Source: Parasponia andersonii (Eukaryota; Streptophyta; Magnoliopsida; Rosales; Cannabaceae). From it: a stretch of 64,000 nucleotides of DNA. The stretch is taken from NCBI GenBank assembly GCA_002914805.1, contig JXTB01000176.1, positions 557,922-621,921 on the forward strand, written 5' to 3'. Positions 23,523 to 33,856 of the stretch are shown one piece after another; position 1 is the first letter of the stretch, and the number at the start of each line of letters is the position of its first letter. The notes beneath the pieces are model-generated. The model made no database searches. It was not told the DNA's origin and saw only the letters and a list, made by a program, of their open reading frames with translations. Position numbers and translations under genes: made by a program.

Positions 23523-24106
23523 AAAGAGTCATTCATTTTTATTAAGATAATATGAGGACCTAAAAGATTGATTAAAATCAATTAATTAGATTACATTTTG
23601 CATATTGTATAACTAATGTTAAAAATTTAGAGATTTATAAAAATTAACGAGTTTCAAATGATTTATGGATACTTTTTGGAGATTAATTTTTCTTTATTAT
23701 TATAAATTATAAATAGATACCTTATATGTCTATAAAGTTATGCGTTATGTATATTACATCGTTCCATAATCGGCGTGGCATAATTACTTTCCTAAGAAAA
23801 ATTTTCATTATTTATTGTGGTATTCAGCAAAGATCAATTATTGTAGTAAGAAGAAAAATAAAGAAAAGAAAAATTAATAGTTAGGTTGAGAATTAAAGAA
23901 AGGAATGGGAAGGAAAAACCATTAAACAGGCATACGAAGACTTTGGAAGAAAGCAGAATACGAAAGCTTCGACAATTTGCAACCTGTCGAAAGTCGTATA
24001 CAATAAGACTAATTTAATAATAGTAATTTTTTTATTATTATCTCATTTTATTTTTTAATTTTTTGGGTTGAGAGTCCCCATATAGACTTCTCATTGAACT
24101 TAAATA
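23523..24106. other. AT-rich intergenic DNA
   Basis: I see nothing coding and no repeat partner in the window. The final ~60 bases before the solo LTR are T-rich. Confidence 0.45.
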
Positions 24107-25008
24107 CTTAATGTGGGGCCCATTCCTGAACCTTGAACCGTGAGAAGGGTCACGCGGATCGCACATGATCTCACCATCGGCCTATGGATCTTCTGAATTT
24201 AAGGCAGAATCCACCACTGATCCCAAACGGTTCAGTCGGTCAGACCTCGAATCCACGACAGCTGGCAGTCTGAAGCCCCAAGGATCTTCAGACCCCAAGG
24301 GTCTGCTGTCTAGGAACAGCGACCCTCACCTCAACTGTCGTAGGGATCAGAAGCCCCAAGGGTCTTCAGACTGGATGCAATGGAAAACAGCCCCGCGGCT
24401 CCGGACCCGGACAGAGCATTTAATGCGTTTCTGGGTAGGTGCGCGCGCAGGGACAAGCCGTCCTGACAGAACGGCGATGTGCCCAAATCTCGAACCTGAC
24501 AGATTGAAGCCATAGGAGGCGGCGAAAATCAGGCCGCGGTAGCACAGAAGAGGTCACAGAAATCTCGGCTCATGATGGTTTAAAAAGATCTGGAAGTGAA
24601 AGGTACTCATGAATATTTATTTACTTTTCCAAAGATAGAGAAGAACACTGTTGATTATCCGAGGACTACATATATGAAAGCTATGCATTCAGAGAAGGTG
24701 GTTATTTTCTTTGGTACAAAAAACACTTACAAAGAAAAAGACAGTCTGAGAGCAGAAGAAAAAAGAAGAAAACACGATAAAGAGATAAATATTTGGACTG
24801 ATATATTTTTCTCCTTGCTACCAAAACGCAAAGAAAAACCACTGACTTAAGCATCGGAGAGTCTTTGCAGGTAGCCACCCCCGCCTCTCCGATCCTGCTT
24901 GGAGTTCAGAGATTCGTGAGATAGCAAGGGCATGTGAACAGTTGGAGAATCCAGCATCAGCAGTTCAAGACACGTGGACGACTGGTGAGAAACCGCTCCA
25001 ACACTTAA
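24107..25008 (+). mobile_element. Solo LTR of the element A family
   Basis: The LTR runs 24112-25003, starts TGTGGGGCCC and ends CGCTCCAACA. Both sides carry the perfect duplication CTTAA (24107-24111, 25004-25008), which proves a solo LTR left by recombination between two LTRs. It matches the LTR at 13481 best at both ends (CATTTAATGCG, AGCCATAGGAG, ACTGACTTAAGCATCGGAGAG, CCGCTCCAACA). It has an internal partial repeat of CCCCAAGGGTCTTCAGA (24277-24371). CACGTG lies at 24971-24976. Frames of 116 and 84 codons inside it are incidental. Confidence 0.9.
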
Positions 25009-25171
25009 TAATTAGGTCATTAACGCCTCTTAAATCCAGATTTCATTTGAGACTTGATCAGAGCAATGGTTATCTCAATAAGTATGTCATTTTTTTTTAA
25101 TAAAATTAGTAAATCCAAAATGAATTTCTTTTTGAATGAAAATCCAAAATGAAATTAAATATGACTATTGA

Positions 25172-25224
25172 GACAGCACACGGGGATGCTACAGGAACAG
25201 GGACAGCACACGGGGGTGCTACAG
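25172..25224. repeat. Two-unit tandem repeat, period 30
   Basis: GACAGCACACGGGGATGCTA plus CAG recurs 30 bases later with one change (GGGGGTG). It is GC-rich in an AT-rich setting. Confidence 0.7.
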
Positions 25225-25369
25225 AGTGTTAAATTAAAAGAATGATGATCCGCTATAATTTGTGGTGAAGATCCTATTGGGGCATATTAGGGAACCTAAT
25301 GTCTATACTAGAGTTGATAATTTGTGTCTATAAGTTGTATTTATGTTGTATTGATATATATGTATAATA

Positions 25370-25830
25370 TGTAAATGCTTAACCTGAATATGCTCCGTTG
25401 AATAAACGGATCAAAAATTATGACATAAACATGATCTGTTTATAAACGGATTGACACGACACAATCTGTATAACTTATTTACTAAATAGATTATATTGAT
25501 ACGTGACTCGTGACCCGCGATCTGTGACCCTAATACGACTGAAGTACGACTTATTTAATAAATAACTTTATAGAAATATGATCAAATTTTGAACCCAATT
25601 TAAGTAAATATTAAATTTCTCTTTAATAAATAGGTCAGAAATTATGACACGAACACGACTCGTTTATAAACAAGTTGACACGACACAACCTGTGTAATCT
25701 ATTTACTAAACATGTAATTTTCGTGTAAACAAGTTCAATCCAAACATGACATGTTAATTAAATGGGTCAATATCTCTAACTCGAACAAAACACGAACATG
25801 TAAATAAGACTCGCATGATAATTAGAAATG
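25370..25830. repeat. Dispersed repeat rich in ACACGA/CGTGT words
   Basis: Segments such as AAATTATGACA(T/C)(A/G)AACA(T/C)GA(T/C)CTGTTTATAAAC and TTGACACGACACAA recur twice (about 25415-25470 and 25632-25690). This pattern is common in non-autonomous plant DNA elements, often hAT-like. A similar block is at 33011-33741. Ends not defined. Confidence 0.35.
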
Positions 25831-25853
25831 ATGATTTATTATCACTTGTACAG

Positions 25854-25887
<34 letters not shown>

Positions 25888-25890
<3 letters not shown>

Positions 25891-25957
25891 ATGATCTAAT
25901 GATTAAAAAAATATTTATGAATAAGTAAAAAAATTATCTAAGGTAACTCTACATTTA
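25888..25957. repeat. Fold-back MITE inside TA repeat, remnant 4
   Basis: Seventy bases lie between TA runs at 25857-25887 and 25958-25971. The part GAATAAGTAAAAAAATTATC resembles the right side of copy 2 (GTATAAGTAAAAAAAATAGC). It is heavily shortened, so the assignment is tentative. Confidence 0.35.
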
Positions 25958-26999
25958 TATATATATATATATATTATTTACTATTATAAATCATATGTTA
26001 ATAACCTATGTTAGTACTAAGTAATCTTAGCTATAGTAAGCATAGATTTACTTATCGGATCGATAATGCACTCTAACTCTAATATTGAAGTTTAAGATTC
26101 AAACTATGCTTCTTAGTAATGTTAGGTATGATTATGTCGCATATCAAGGGAATAGCTGATGTGGCCCATAAACCAGCTCCATTTCCTTTAAATTCTACTT
26201 TTTCCTTGATTTAAATCATATGATGTATTTACTCAAAAAAAAAAAAGAAAGAAAAATCATAATATGTAATTTTGGAATGTATTTCCCCTTAGTACGATGA
26301 GCATAATTGCGCATGAGTTTGTGTTCTGGCTAATTCTTGTTAAAATTTGGGTGGAATTCTAGGTTGGAGCATTGGAAAGAATTGCGTCATGTGGCCACGG
26401 CATGGGAAACATGCAAGTAACAATGGTACTTGGCATCTTAAACCTAGCATTTAAGCCAAACAAAAAACGAAAAACAAAAAGAGGAAAAAACAAATCAAAC
26501 TCATTGTTTGGTACCAATCGATTAATTGGTTCCTTTAAAAGTTCAACTGCTCTCTTTCTTTCTTTCTTATTTTAATTGTTTCCTTTTTTTTGTTACCTTG
26601 TTGATCACTTGTCAATTTTTTTAAACTATTATAAACAATATGAGAAAATATGGGACCACGCAAATGTTTTATTTAAAGGGATAAAAATAAAATGAGACTT
26701 TTTACGAGTCTAGACTCTAGAGGACAAAGTGGAACAAATACAACTCTCAAACTTTCTCTTTCCTGTTTTTTTCTTATTACTATTGGGATAAATTTTATTT
26801 TGTCATTATTATTATTATTGTAGTACTCATTTAATTCTCTAGCTACCAACCATCAAATTTACATGAAAATCATCTGCCTATGTGTGATTCTAATGTAACT
26901 TTTACATTTAGAAAGGCGAGTAAGATTTCCTTACCACAAAAACCCCTAGCCTAATGATTTTCTAAGACCAATAATATATTATTATGACAAGATGCCAGA

Positions 27000-27535
27000 A
27001 ATTAATCATATATAATACATCATAGTGATATTTCAGTTCGTTTGATATTATTATTTTACACTAAAAAATGTTAATCAGAGAATTAATATAATCAGAGAAT
27101 TAATATAGTGCTACATTCCTTGTCAATTGAGATTAACTCAAGTCATATGAGACTAACTCAATGACTATGAATTTTGGGAGTTTGTATGTGTGGGGAAGAA
27201 GATATTTGAATCCTATTTAAATGAATTTGTAATTTATATTTCTGATTTATGCCAAAAAAATAAAAAAAAAAATAAACTACTACATCCCACTATTACATCA
27301 TAGTGGACACCTCAGTTCAATTTGACATTATTACTTTACACTAAAAACTGTTAATCAGAGAATTAATATAGTGCTACATTTCTTGTCATTTGAGCCTAAA
27401 CTGGTTTACTAATTTTGAGAATTTGTACGTGTGGGAGGGAAGATATTTGAATCTATTAAAAGGAATTTGTAATTTAAATTTCTGATTTATGTCAAAAAAA
27501 TCAAAAAATAAACTGCTACATCCCACACCATAATA
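27000..27535. repeat. Tandem duplication of about 270 bases
   Basis: Unit 1 (about 27012-27292) and unit 2 (about 27293-27535) share in order TACATCATAGTG, TTTACACTAAAAA, GTTAATCAGAGAATTAATATA, GTGCTACATT, GAAGATATTTGAATC, GGAATTTGTAATTTA and TTTCTGATTTATG. Unit 1 also contains an extra 17-base copy of ATCAGAGAATTAATATA (27075-27108). It lies 0.6-1.2 kb upstream of the bHLH start. Confidence 0.8.
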
Positions 27536-28197
27536 CACGAAAGAAAAAACGGTACGCCATGATAGTCAATAAATTTTACTTTTATCTTCAAAATAATCCA
27601 GAAGTCTTACTTTTTACGCTGGTAAGCATTGGTATAGATGTTTGTTTTTTAATATTGATTACTTCAGTGTAATACAAAGCACCAACAATTCGTGTTAACA
27701 CTGCTAATTAACGTCAACTCCCTAGCTCAACAGGTGTCATCCTCCTCCTAACAAACCCACACAGTCGTCAAAGGTACACAATCATCAAGAGTCTGCCAAA
27801 CACGCGCCGAGAAAGAGGGTGAGTCTCGAAGGCCAAGGTTACTATCTTTACGCGGCCTCGTAGACCACCTTTCATTGGACGGTTAAGATTTTTCTTGGAA
27901 GCTACAAGAAGTACGTTTGCTCCTTTTTTTTTTTTTTTTTTCAAATCCAAAAACAAAAGACTCTTCCTCACGTGGGCTAAATCCTTCTTGCAAATACTTC
28001 AAAATTCCGGGATCACCTAGAAAATAAATATTTTTAAAAAAATTTGAGGAAAAAAAAAAGAGTTGGATTTAGCCACCTATAAAAATGATGACCTGTTTCA
28101 TTTCAAGAAAGCATTGTCCTTGCCTTCCCCCCAAATCTCCTATTCCTTCTTTTCTTCTTCTCTCTCTTTCTTTCTTTCTTTTTCTTTTATTCTCACT
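27536..28197 (+). promoter_or_regulatory. Promoter and 5' UTR of the bHLH gene
   Basis: A TATA box (TATAAAAA) lies at 28078-28085, 113-120 bases before the ATG. A G-box with an ABRE-like extension, CACGTGGG, is at 27969-27976, about 100 bases upstream of the TATA box. The leader has a long CT tract (about 28148-28188), common in plant 5' UTRs. G-boxes are bound by bZIP and bHLH factors, so light, abscisic acid or self regulation is possible but inferred. Confidence 0.65.
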
Positions 28198-31100
28198 ATG
28201 GAGAACATCGGTGAAGAATACAAACATTACTGGGAGACAAATATGTTTCTTCAAACTGAAGAGCTTGATAGGTAATTCATGTTCACTATATGTATATATA
28301 CACTCATCTTATCCCAATCGTGCATAGTTACTTATTATGTTTATGTTTCTTGTTTCACTTATTAATTTGATATTCTCTATAGTTGGTGACACAAATTTTG
28401 TGTCTTCATTCTTTATAAAAAATTTAATTGGGAACATGGCACAGCTGGGGGTTAGAGGATGCGGCCTTTTCCGGTTACTACGACTCAAGCTCGCCCGATG
28501 GGGCGGCATCGTCGGCGGCATCAAAGAATATTGTATCTGAGAGAAATAGGAGGAAGAAGCTCAATGAAAGGTTGTTTGCCCTTAGAGCAGTGGTCCCTAA
28601 CATTAGCAAGGTGCTGACCCCCCACCACTAGAATAATCATATTGCTAAGCTTAATTATTGTCACTTTGGAATATAATAACAAATAGTAGTTTAAGTGTTA
28701 GTGCTATGCTTTATAGCTCTATCCTTTCCCTCTGACTATTATTATAACCCAATTTTGACTCTAATATCCACCATTTTGTCCCTGGGGTCTAGACTTTTCT
28801 CTCCCTCATTTTCTTTTCTCATAAACAAATTAAATTTAGTATTTATAAGTATGTACTAATTTGATTCGATATCTTTTCCGGGTTTTTTTTTTTTTTAAAT
28901 AAATAGATGGACAAAGCTTCTATAATCAAGGACGCAATTGACTATATCCAACAGCTTCATGAACAAGAGAAAAGCATTCAAGCTGAAATAATTGAGCTGG
29001 AATCAAATAAAGTAATTAAGAAGAATCCGGGTTATGATTTTGATCACGAATTGCCCATTTTATTGAGATCAAAGAAGAAGAAAATAGATCAACAATTCTA
29101 TGACTCAGGTGGATCAAGAAGTGGTTCCACTTCCCCAATTGAGGTTCTTGAGGTCAGTTAGTTGCCTAGTCAGCTTTCTAACGTATTTCTCTCTCCATTT
29201 AATTAATTTGATTAATAAAATATTGGATTTTTTGTTTCATTAGTTTACTAGAAAAAATAATCAATTAGACACTTATTATTATTATTATTATTATTATTTT
29301 ATAAATGATGATTAATTAATTAATGTTGGAGTGCAGCTAAGAGTGACATATATGGGGGGAAAGACTTTGGTGGTAAGCTTAACATGTAGTAAAAGAACGG
29401 ACACAATGGTCAAGCTTTGTGAGGTTTTCGAATCTTTGAAGCTCAAAATTATTACAGCTAATATTACTGCTTTCTCTGGGAGGCTTTTGAAGACGGTCTT
29501 CATCGAGGTAACTTTCTTTTACTTCCTCACCTTTTTTGTTTGTTTGTTTTTGTTTTTTTCCCCCCCTAAAATCTCTCTCTATTAGTCTCTCTTGCTGTTA
29601 TTCTAGGCCGCCATTATTTAAACTTTCACTTTTTTGAAAATTTCCAAAATTGGAAGAGTTTTATGTTGTGCTTATATCCCCAGGTGACGTTTACCGTGTA
29701 AACTTGTATTTTTTGGTGATAGTAGTAACTTTTTAAACTTAAAAGCAAAATAAAAATATAAAGAAATTTTTTTTTTTTAACGGAAAAGGGTTAAATAGCT
29801 AATGTCCAACCAAAACTTTATAATTGCGGGCGTCAATTTAAAAACTGGATCTACACAAATTAATTGATTTAGACAGATAATTTTTGAAAATAATTAACTA
29901 ATTAAAGTTTTTTGTTAATTCAAAAGGAAAGATTAAATTATTTTTTGTTAATAGTAATTATAATAAAAATAAAGTATGTCTAATAAAAATAAATAAATAA
30001 ACAAAATTAGAGTATGTTCTGCTGTTCTTTAATTAGGTTCGAAACTTGCTATAGCTAAAGAGAATATTAGAGCATTAATAATTAGTGCTTTTGCGAATAA
30101 GTGCATGATAAGTTGTTTTAAAAGGAATTTCTTTTTGCATTAAGTAAATTCTTCCCAATGAACTTTCAAGTTTTTTTCCTTTGTTTTTTTTTGGCTCTGA
30201 ACTTTCAAAATTTCTTTGATTGATGAAATTGAAGAGAGAAAATATCATTCACAAAAAAAAAAAGCTGAAATCTAGAAAAGAAAAGAAAAGGGAAAAGCTT
30301 TGAATTGTGGGGGTGGGATCCAATGGGTTGGAAATCACTTTATTAAAGTGGATAATCCATTATGTGACATAATATTTTAGAGCAATGATGAGTGGTATAA
30401 TCTAGTATGTCCGAATATATAAAACCAATCCTTGAAATAAAGGTGAGGAAAGTGAAGGAATTAACTGGAGAAACGAGAATGTTGTACGTAGCTTTTCTTT
30501 TCCCCCAGATAATTAGTTTTTTATTATTAACTATTTTTTTTTACTGCTTTCTTGTAAGTACTAGGAAAGATAAGGCAATCTCCTCACTCTCATATAATTT
30601 TCATGGAATCAATTCACAATATATAGTGATTACTTGTTGTTCTTACGAGAGACTTTTCCACAAATTGAATTTGGACAAGAAAAAAGGCTGGATTGGGATA
30701 TTCTTAGAGGTAGACATATTAATTAAAGCCTCAACCAAGTTTTCCTAACAAAGAACCCTGAGGGATCACCCTGTGGCCAGTGTTTAATATCTAGTTAAGT
30801 TAAGGGGGAAAAAATCTTTTGATCTGTAACAAGGTAGCTAATTTTAGTACTTCCTTTTGCAGTGTCCATTTTCAGATTTGATGAGATTTCAATTGAAATA
30901 ATACCAGGTTCCGAAATCGGATCAAGTTAAACAATACTGGTAGCAACAACATTGGTCAAGGATAATTTTGAGATTAATTTTGATTTCACAAGATCACTAT
31001 GTGCTTGTCTGAGGGATAAAAAATTCTTACTATTTTTCTGAACCCACCAAATTCAGGTTTCAAGTTCTAAAGTGTGATCACACAATTCACAAGAATCACA

Positions 31101-32419
31101 ACCATATTCATTGTATAGAAACTTCCCACACTAGCTAAAGGTTTTGTTTGATTTGATGGGCTTGGATATGAAATATGTATGTAACTATATATATATATAT
31201 ATATATAATACCAAATACACATGTTTCCTATATGGATCAGTTCTGTTTCTCGGAAAATCACTAGGAACGTGTTCGATATTTCCTAGAATGAAGGGCACTA
31301 AATTTTCGTTAGGAAAATAAAAAATTAATTCGCACGAGAAGCTCGTGAGAAACCGAAAAAACTGCACTTCCAAATATTAAAAAACGTGTTCTTATCCGAC
31401 GCGTTTTTTGTCACAGGTTTTCCCCCAACCTTTTTTTTTTTTTTTTTACACATGCCCAATTCAATATTCTCGTGCTTATTTTTTCTTTTATCTCATATCT
31501 CACCCTGTTTATTAAAGCAAACTTTACTTAATTTTACATAGAAAAAGTGGTAATTGGACACGAACTAGTTGGTATAATTGACTACTTGATTATGTTATAA
31601 ATCTACAATAATTTCGTATGTACTAACTTGCATGTGTGATGTTATTTACTCTGCAGTACTTAATCCAGTTTATTAGGGCTAATTACATTGTTTTTTTTTT
31701 TGTATAAAATTACATATACACGTCATTATGTATTGTATATTGAACGGACGTTTTAAAATTTTGGGTCACGAAGCATTTACGGACAAATTATTTGGAGAAA
31801 AATACAGAGATCCGAAAATGCCATTTTGGGGTAAAACGGTCTATTTCTGTTATAAAAAAGGACAATTTGTCTGTTTATATGGCCCATTTCTGTGGTGAGG
31901 TGGTCCGCTGTCCATAATTCATGCGGCCGTGGCGCCTACTAAGATATTTATCGAACCCGCGTCCAATAGTTAAGACACGCCGTCCCCATAACATTATCCT
32001 CATTGTTTTCGTTTTCTTTTTCTTTTTTTTTTTTATGATTTTATTCTTTTAATTCTTAAATAAAGCATGACTTTACTTTTTAATTTTATAAACCATAATT
32101 TTCTCTTCAACTTTTAGTTTATTAGCTGATTGACTATAACATTTTCCTTGGCCTATTAGTGATAGTATTCATCAGTAATTTTATTTCTTTTAAGGAAAAA
32201 GAAAAAAAAAAGTCTCAGCCTAGCTAGAAAACAAAATTGGCTATAGATATTAGAATATTTTAACTGATAATGCTTGATTATTCAAGATATTTAATCAATT
32301 AATTATTTTATTTATTATTATTTTTGCAGGCGGATGAAGAAGAGAAAGATCATTTGAAGATAAAAATTGAGACGGCCATTGCAGCTCTAAATGATCCACA
32401 AAGTCCTATGAGCATATGA
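28198..32419 (+). CDS. bHLH35: bHLH transcription factor, bHLH35-like, five exons
   Basis: Exons 28198-28271, 28445-28610, 28907-29152, 29337-29507 and 32330-32419 join in frame, with GT-AG at every intron, to 248 residues ending PQSPMSI. It is a nuclear DNA-binding regulator. Residues ~52-100 form the bHLH: basic part [16 protein letters not shown], with Glu57 and Arg61 for E-box contact and Asn53 where many family members have His; then helix [12 protein letters not shown], loop KMDKAS, and helix [13 protein letters not shown] helical extension ([14 protein letters not shown]) follows and a basic patch RSKKKKID. Residues ~163-240 resemble the ACT-like dimerisation domain of plant bHLHs. Length, domain order and exon pattern match Arabidopsis bHLH35 (At5g57150). 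The last intron is 2,822 bases; the others are 173-296. ATG chosen as the first after the TATA box. Targets cannot be read from sequence. Confidence 0.93.
29508..32329 (+). other. Long fourth intron of the bHLH gene
   Basis: This 2.8-kb intron starts GTAACTTTC and ends TTATTTTTGCAG. It is AT-rich with a TA run at 31187-31207 and several poly-T tracts (for example 31431-31448). Around 31740-31990 it is less AT-rich (CGGACGTTTTAAAATTTTGGGTC, GCGGCCGTGGCGCC) and could be a decayed insertion. Frames inside it (30407-30748) are incidental. Confidence 0.7.
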
Positions 32420-33010
32420 TGACTTCAGATATCAAAAATATACACTAGAGCTTTGCAATGTGAGGTTTAAGTTTGTTACATCAAATTTCTTGTGACCACT
32501 GTCCACTACTACTCTTCGTTGGGGTTTTTGAGATGTCAGTGTTTTCCTTAATGAAGATAAGAACCTTTTGGTTTTTGGTTTCTGGTTTCTGGGAAGTTTT
32601 TTTCATTGTTTTTTTAGCCAAAGATCATGATGTTAAGTAATTGTACGTTAGAAACAATGTCTTTTAGTTCAATAATATTCGGGTTTCTAATAACACTTGC
32701 TTCTCTTTCTCTCTCTTTTTCATTCATAAAGGAGTGCAACGACTTGAACCCTAATACTCAATATAGAAGTTAGTGCGGTATATGCATATGATTCTGACCA
32801 CAATATATCATTTGTGAATTTCCATTGATATCTAGGAAAAAAAGACAACACAAATTTACAACTTAATTACTTCTCGAAATTCTCTTCAAAAGAAATCAAA
32901 CATAACCTAATTTTTGAAATAATTTCGTGATCAGCCAAGGATTGACGAATTAATTGCAAAATTAAAAAATAATACAAAATTATTTATGGTGTTTTGAGTA
33001 CTATTTTCAT
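32420..33010 (+). other. 3' UTR of the bHLH gene and downstream DNA
   Basis: The stop TGA is at 32417-32419. AATAAT at ~32671, with a T-rich region before it, is a plausible polyadenylation signal, giving a 3' UTR of about 270 bases. No canonical AATAAA lies nearer. After ~32720 there is only AT-rich intergenic DNA. Confidence 0.4.
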
Positions 33011-33741
33011 AGAGATGATAATTCGTGTTATCGTATCATATTCATATCGTATCAGATCGTATGTATAATGAGCAACAGCCAAACCTCCGAACACGATATA
33101 TTTATTATTCATGTCATCATTTGTAAACTCATACATAATACGTTAAATAAATAAATTAACATATGAACGATAATTTAATACATAATTTAAATAGATCATA
33201 TTCAGGTCATGTCTAACCTAATATAACCCACTAACTTATTTACCGGTTAACCCATTAATAGGACTCAATTTAACATGCTAATGCTAAACATGTCCCATTT
33301 AGTTCAACTTGACATTACCTATAACCTATTAGGTTTAGCAAGTTAACTTATTTCATATTTACAATATAGCATAATTTAATCTATTAACTTAATTAACATT
33401 TTCAATCTAACTAATCGATCATAATCATTAAATAAACATAATATATACTTCAAAGTTTAAAACTAAAATACTACTTTCAACTTTCAGTATATGAAAAATC
33501 ATAAGGAAATCCTAAGTCTCTATGTATACAATATAATACAAATTATCAAAAAATCTAATTGTGTTAAATATGTCAATTTCGGATTTAGCACATTAACTTA
33601 ATATTGATATATTATTTAATTGTGTTTAATTGGGTTTAACATGTTTTGACCCATACATGTTTATGACAAATCCAAACTTGCTAACGTCGTACAAATTTTG
33701 AGTCGTGTTATCATGTCATGACTTGAACTGCCGCCCTTAAT
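33011..33741. repeat. Possible hAT-like non-autonomous element
   Basis: The left end GATGATAATTCGTGTTATCGTATCAT and the inverse of the right end (GGGCGGCAGTTCAAGTCATGACATGATAACACGA) share a CGTGTTATC-type core near each end. The interior has repeated CCCATTTA, AACCTATTAGG and GTTTAACATG words and no coding capacity. Target duplication not established. A related composition is seen at 25370-25830. Confidence 0.35.
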
Positions 33742-33856
33742 TTTTAGGTTTAGCCTCTATTCGAAATTATGAATGAACCGTAACTTATATTGGAATAAAT
33801 TATTGGCTTAATATTGATCCAAAACAAAGTATGTGTATCTTCTCCTAAATAGAAAA

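Larger units (their letters stand above)
25009..26999. other. Intergenic DNA upstream of the bHLH gene
   Basis: It contains a 23-base tandem motif (25172-25224), a dispersed-repeat-like stretch rich in ACGAC/CGTGT words (about 25370-25830) and a MITE remnant between TA runs (25888-25957). The frame at 26372-26575 has no recognisable content. No gene is supported. Confidence 0.45.

Noticed and set aside
24165..24515. 116-codon frame
   Set aside because: Lies wholly inside the solo LTR with a perfect target duplication; GC-rich LTR sequence gives chance frames.
26372..26575. 67-codon frame upstream of the bHLH gene
   Set aside because: Lys-rich and unsupported by any motif or transcript signal.
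30407..30748. 113-codon frame between bHLH exons 4 and 5
   Set aside because: Lies inside an intron; no motif.
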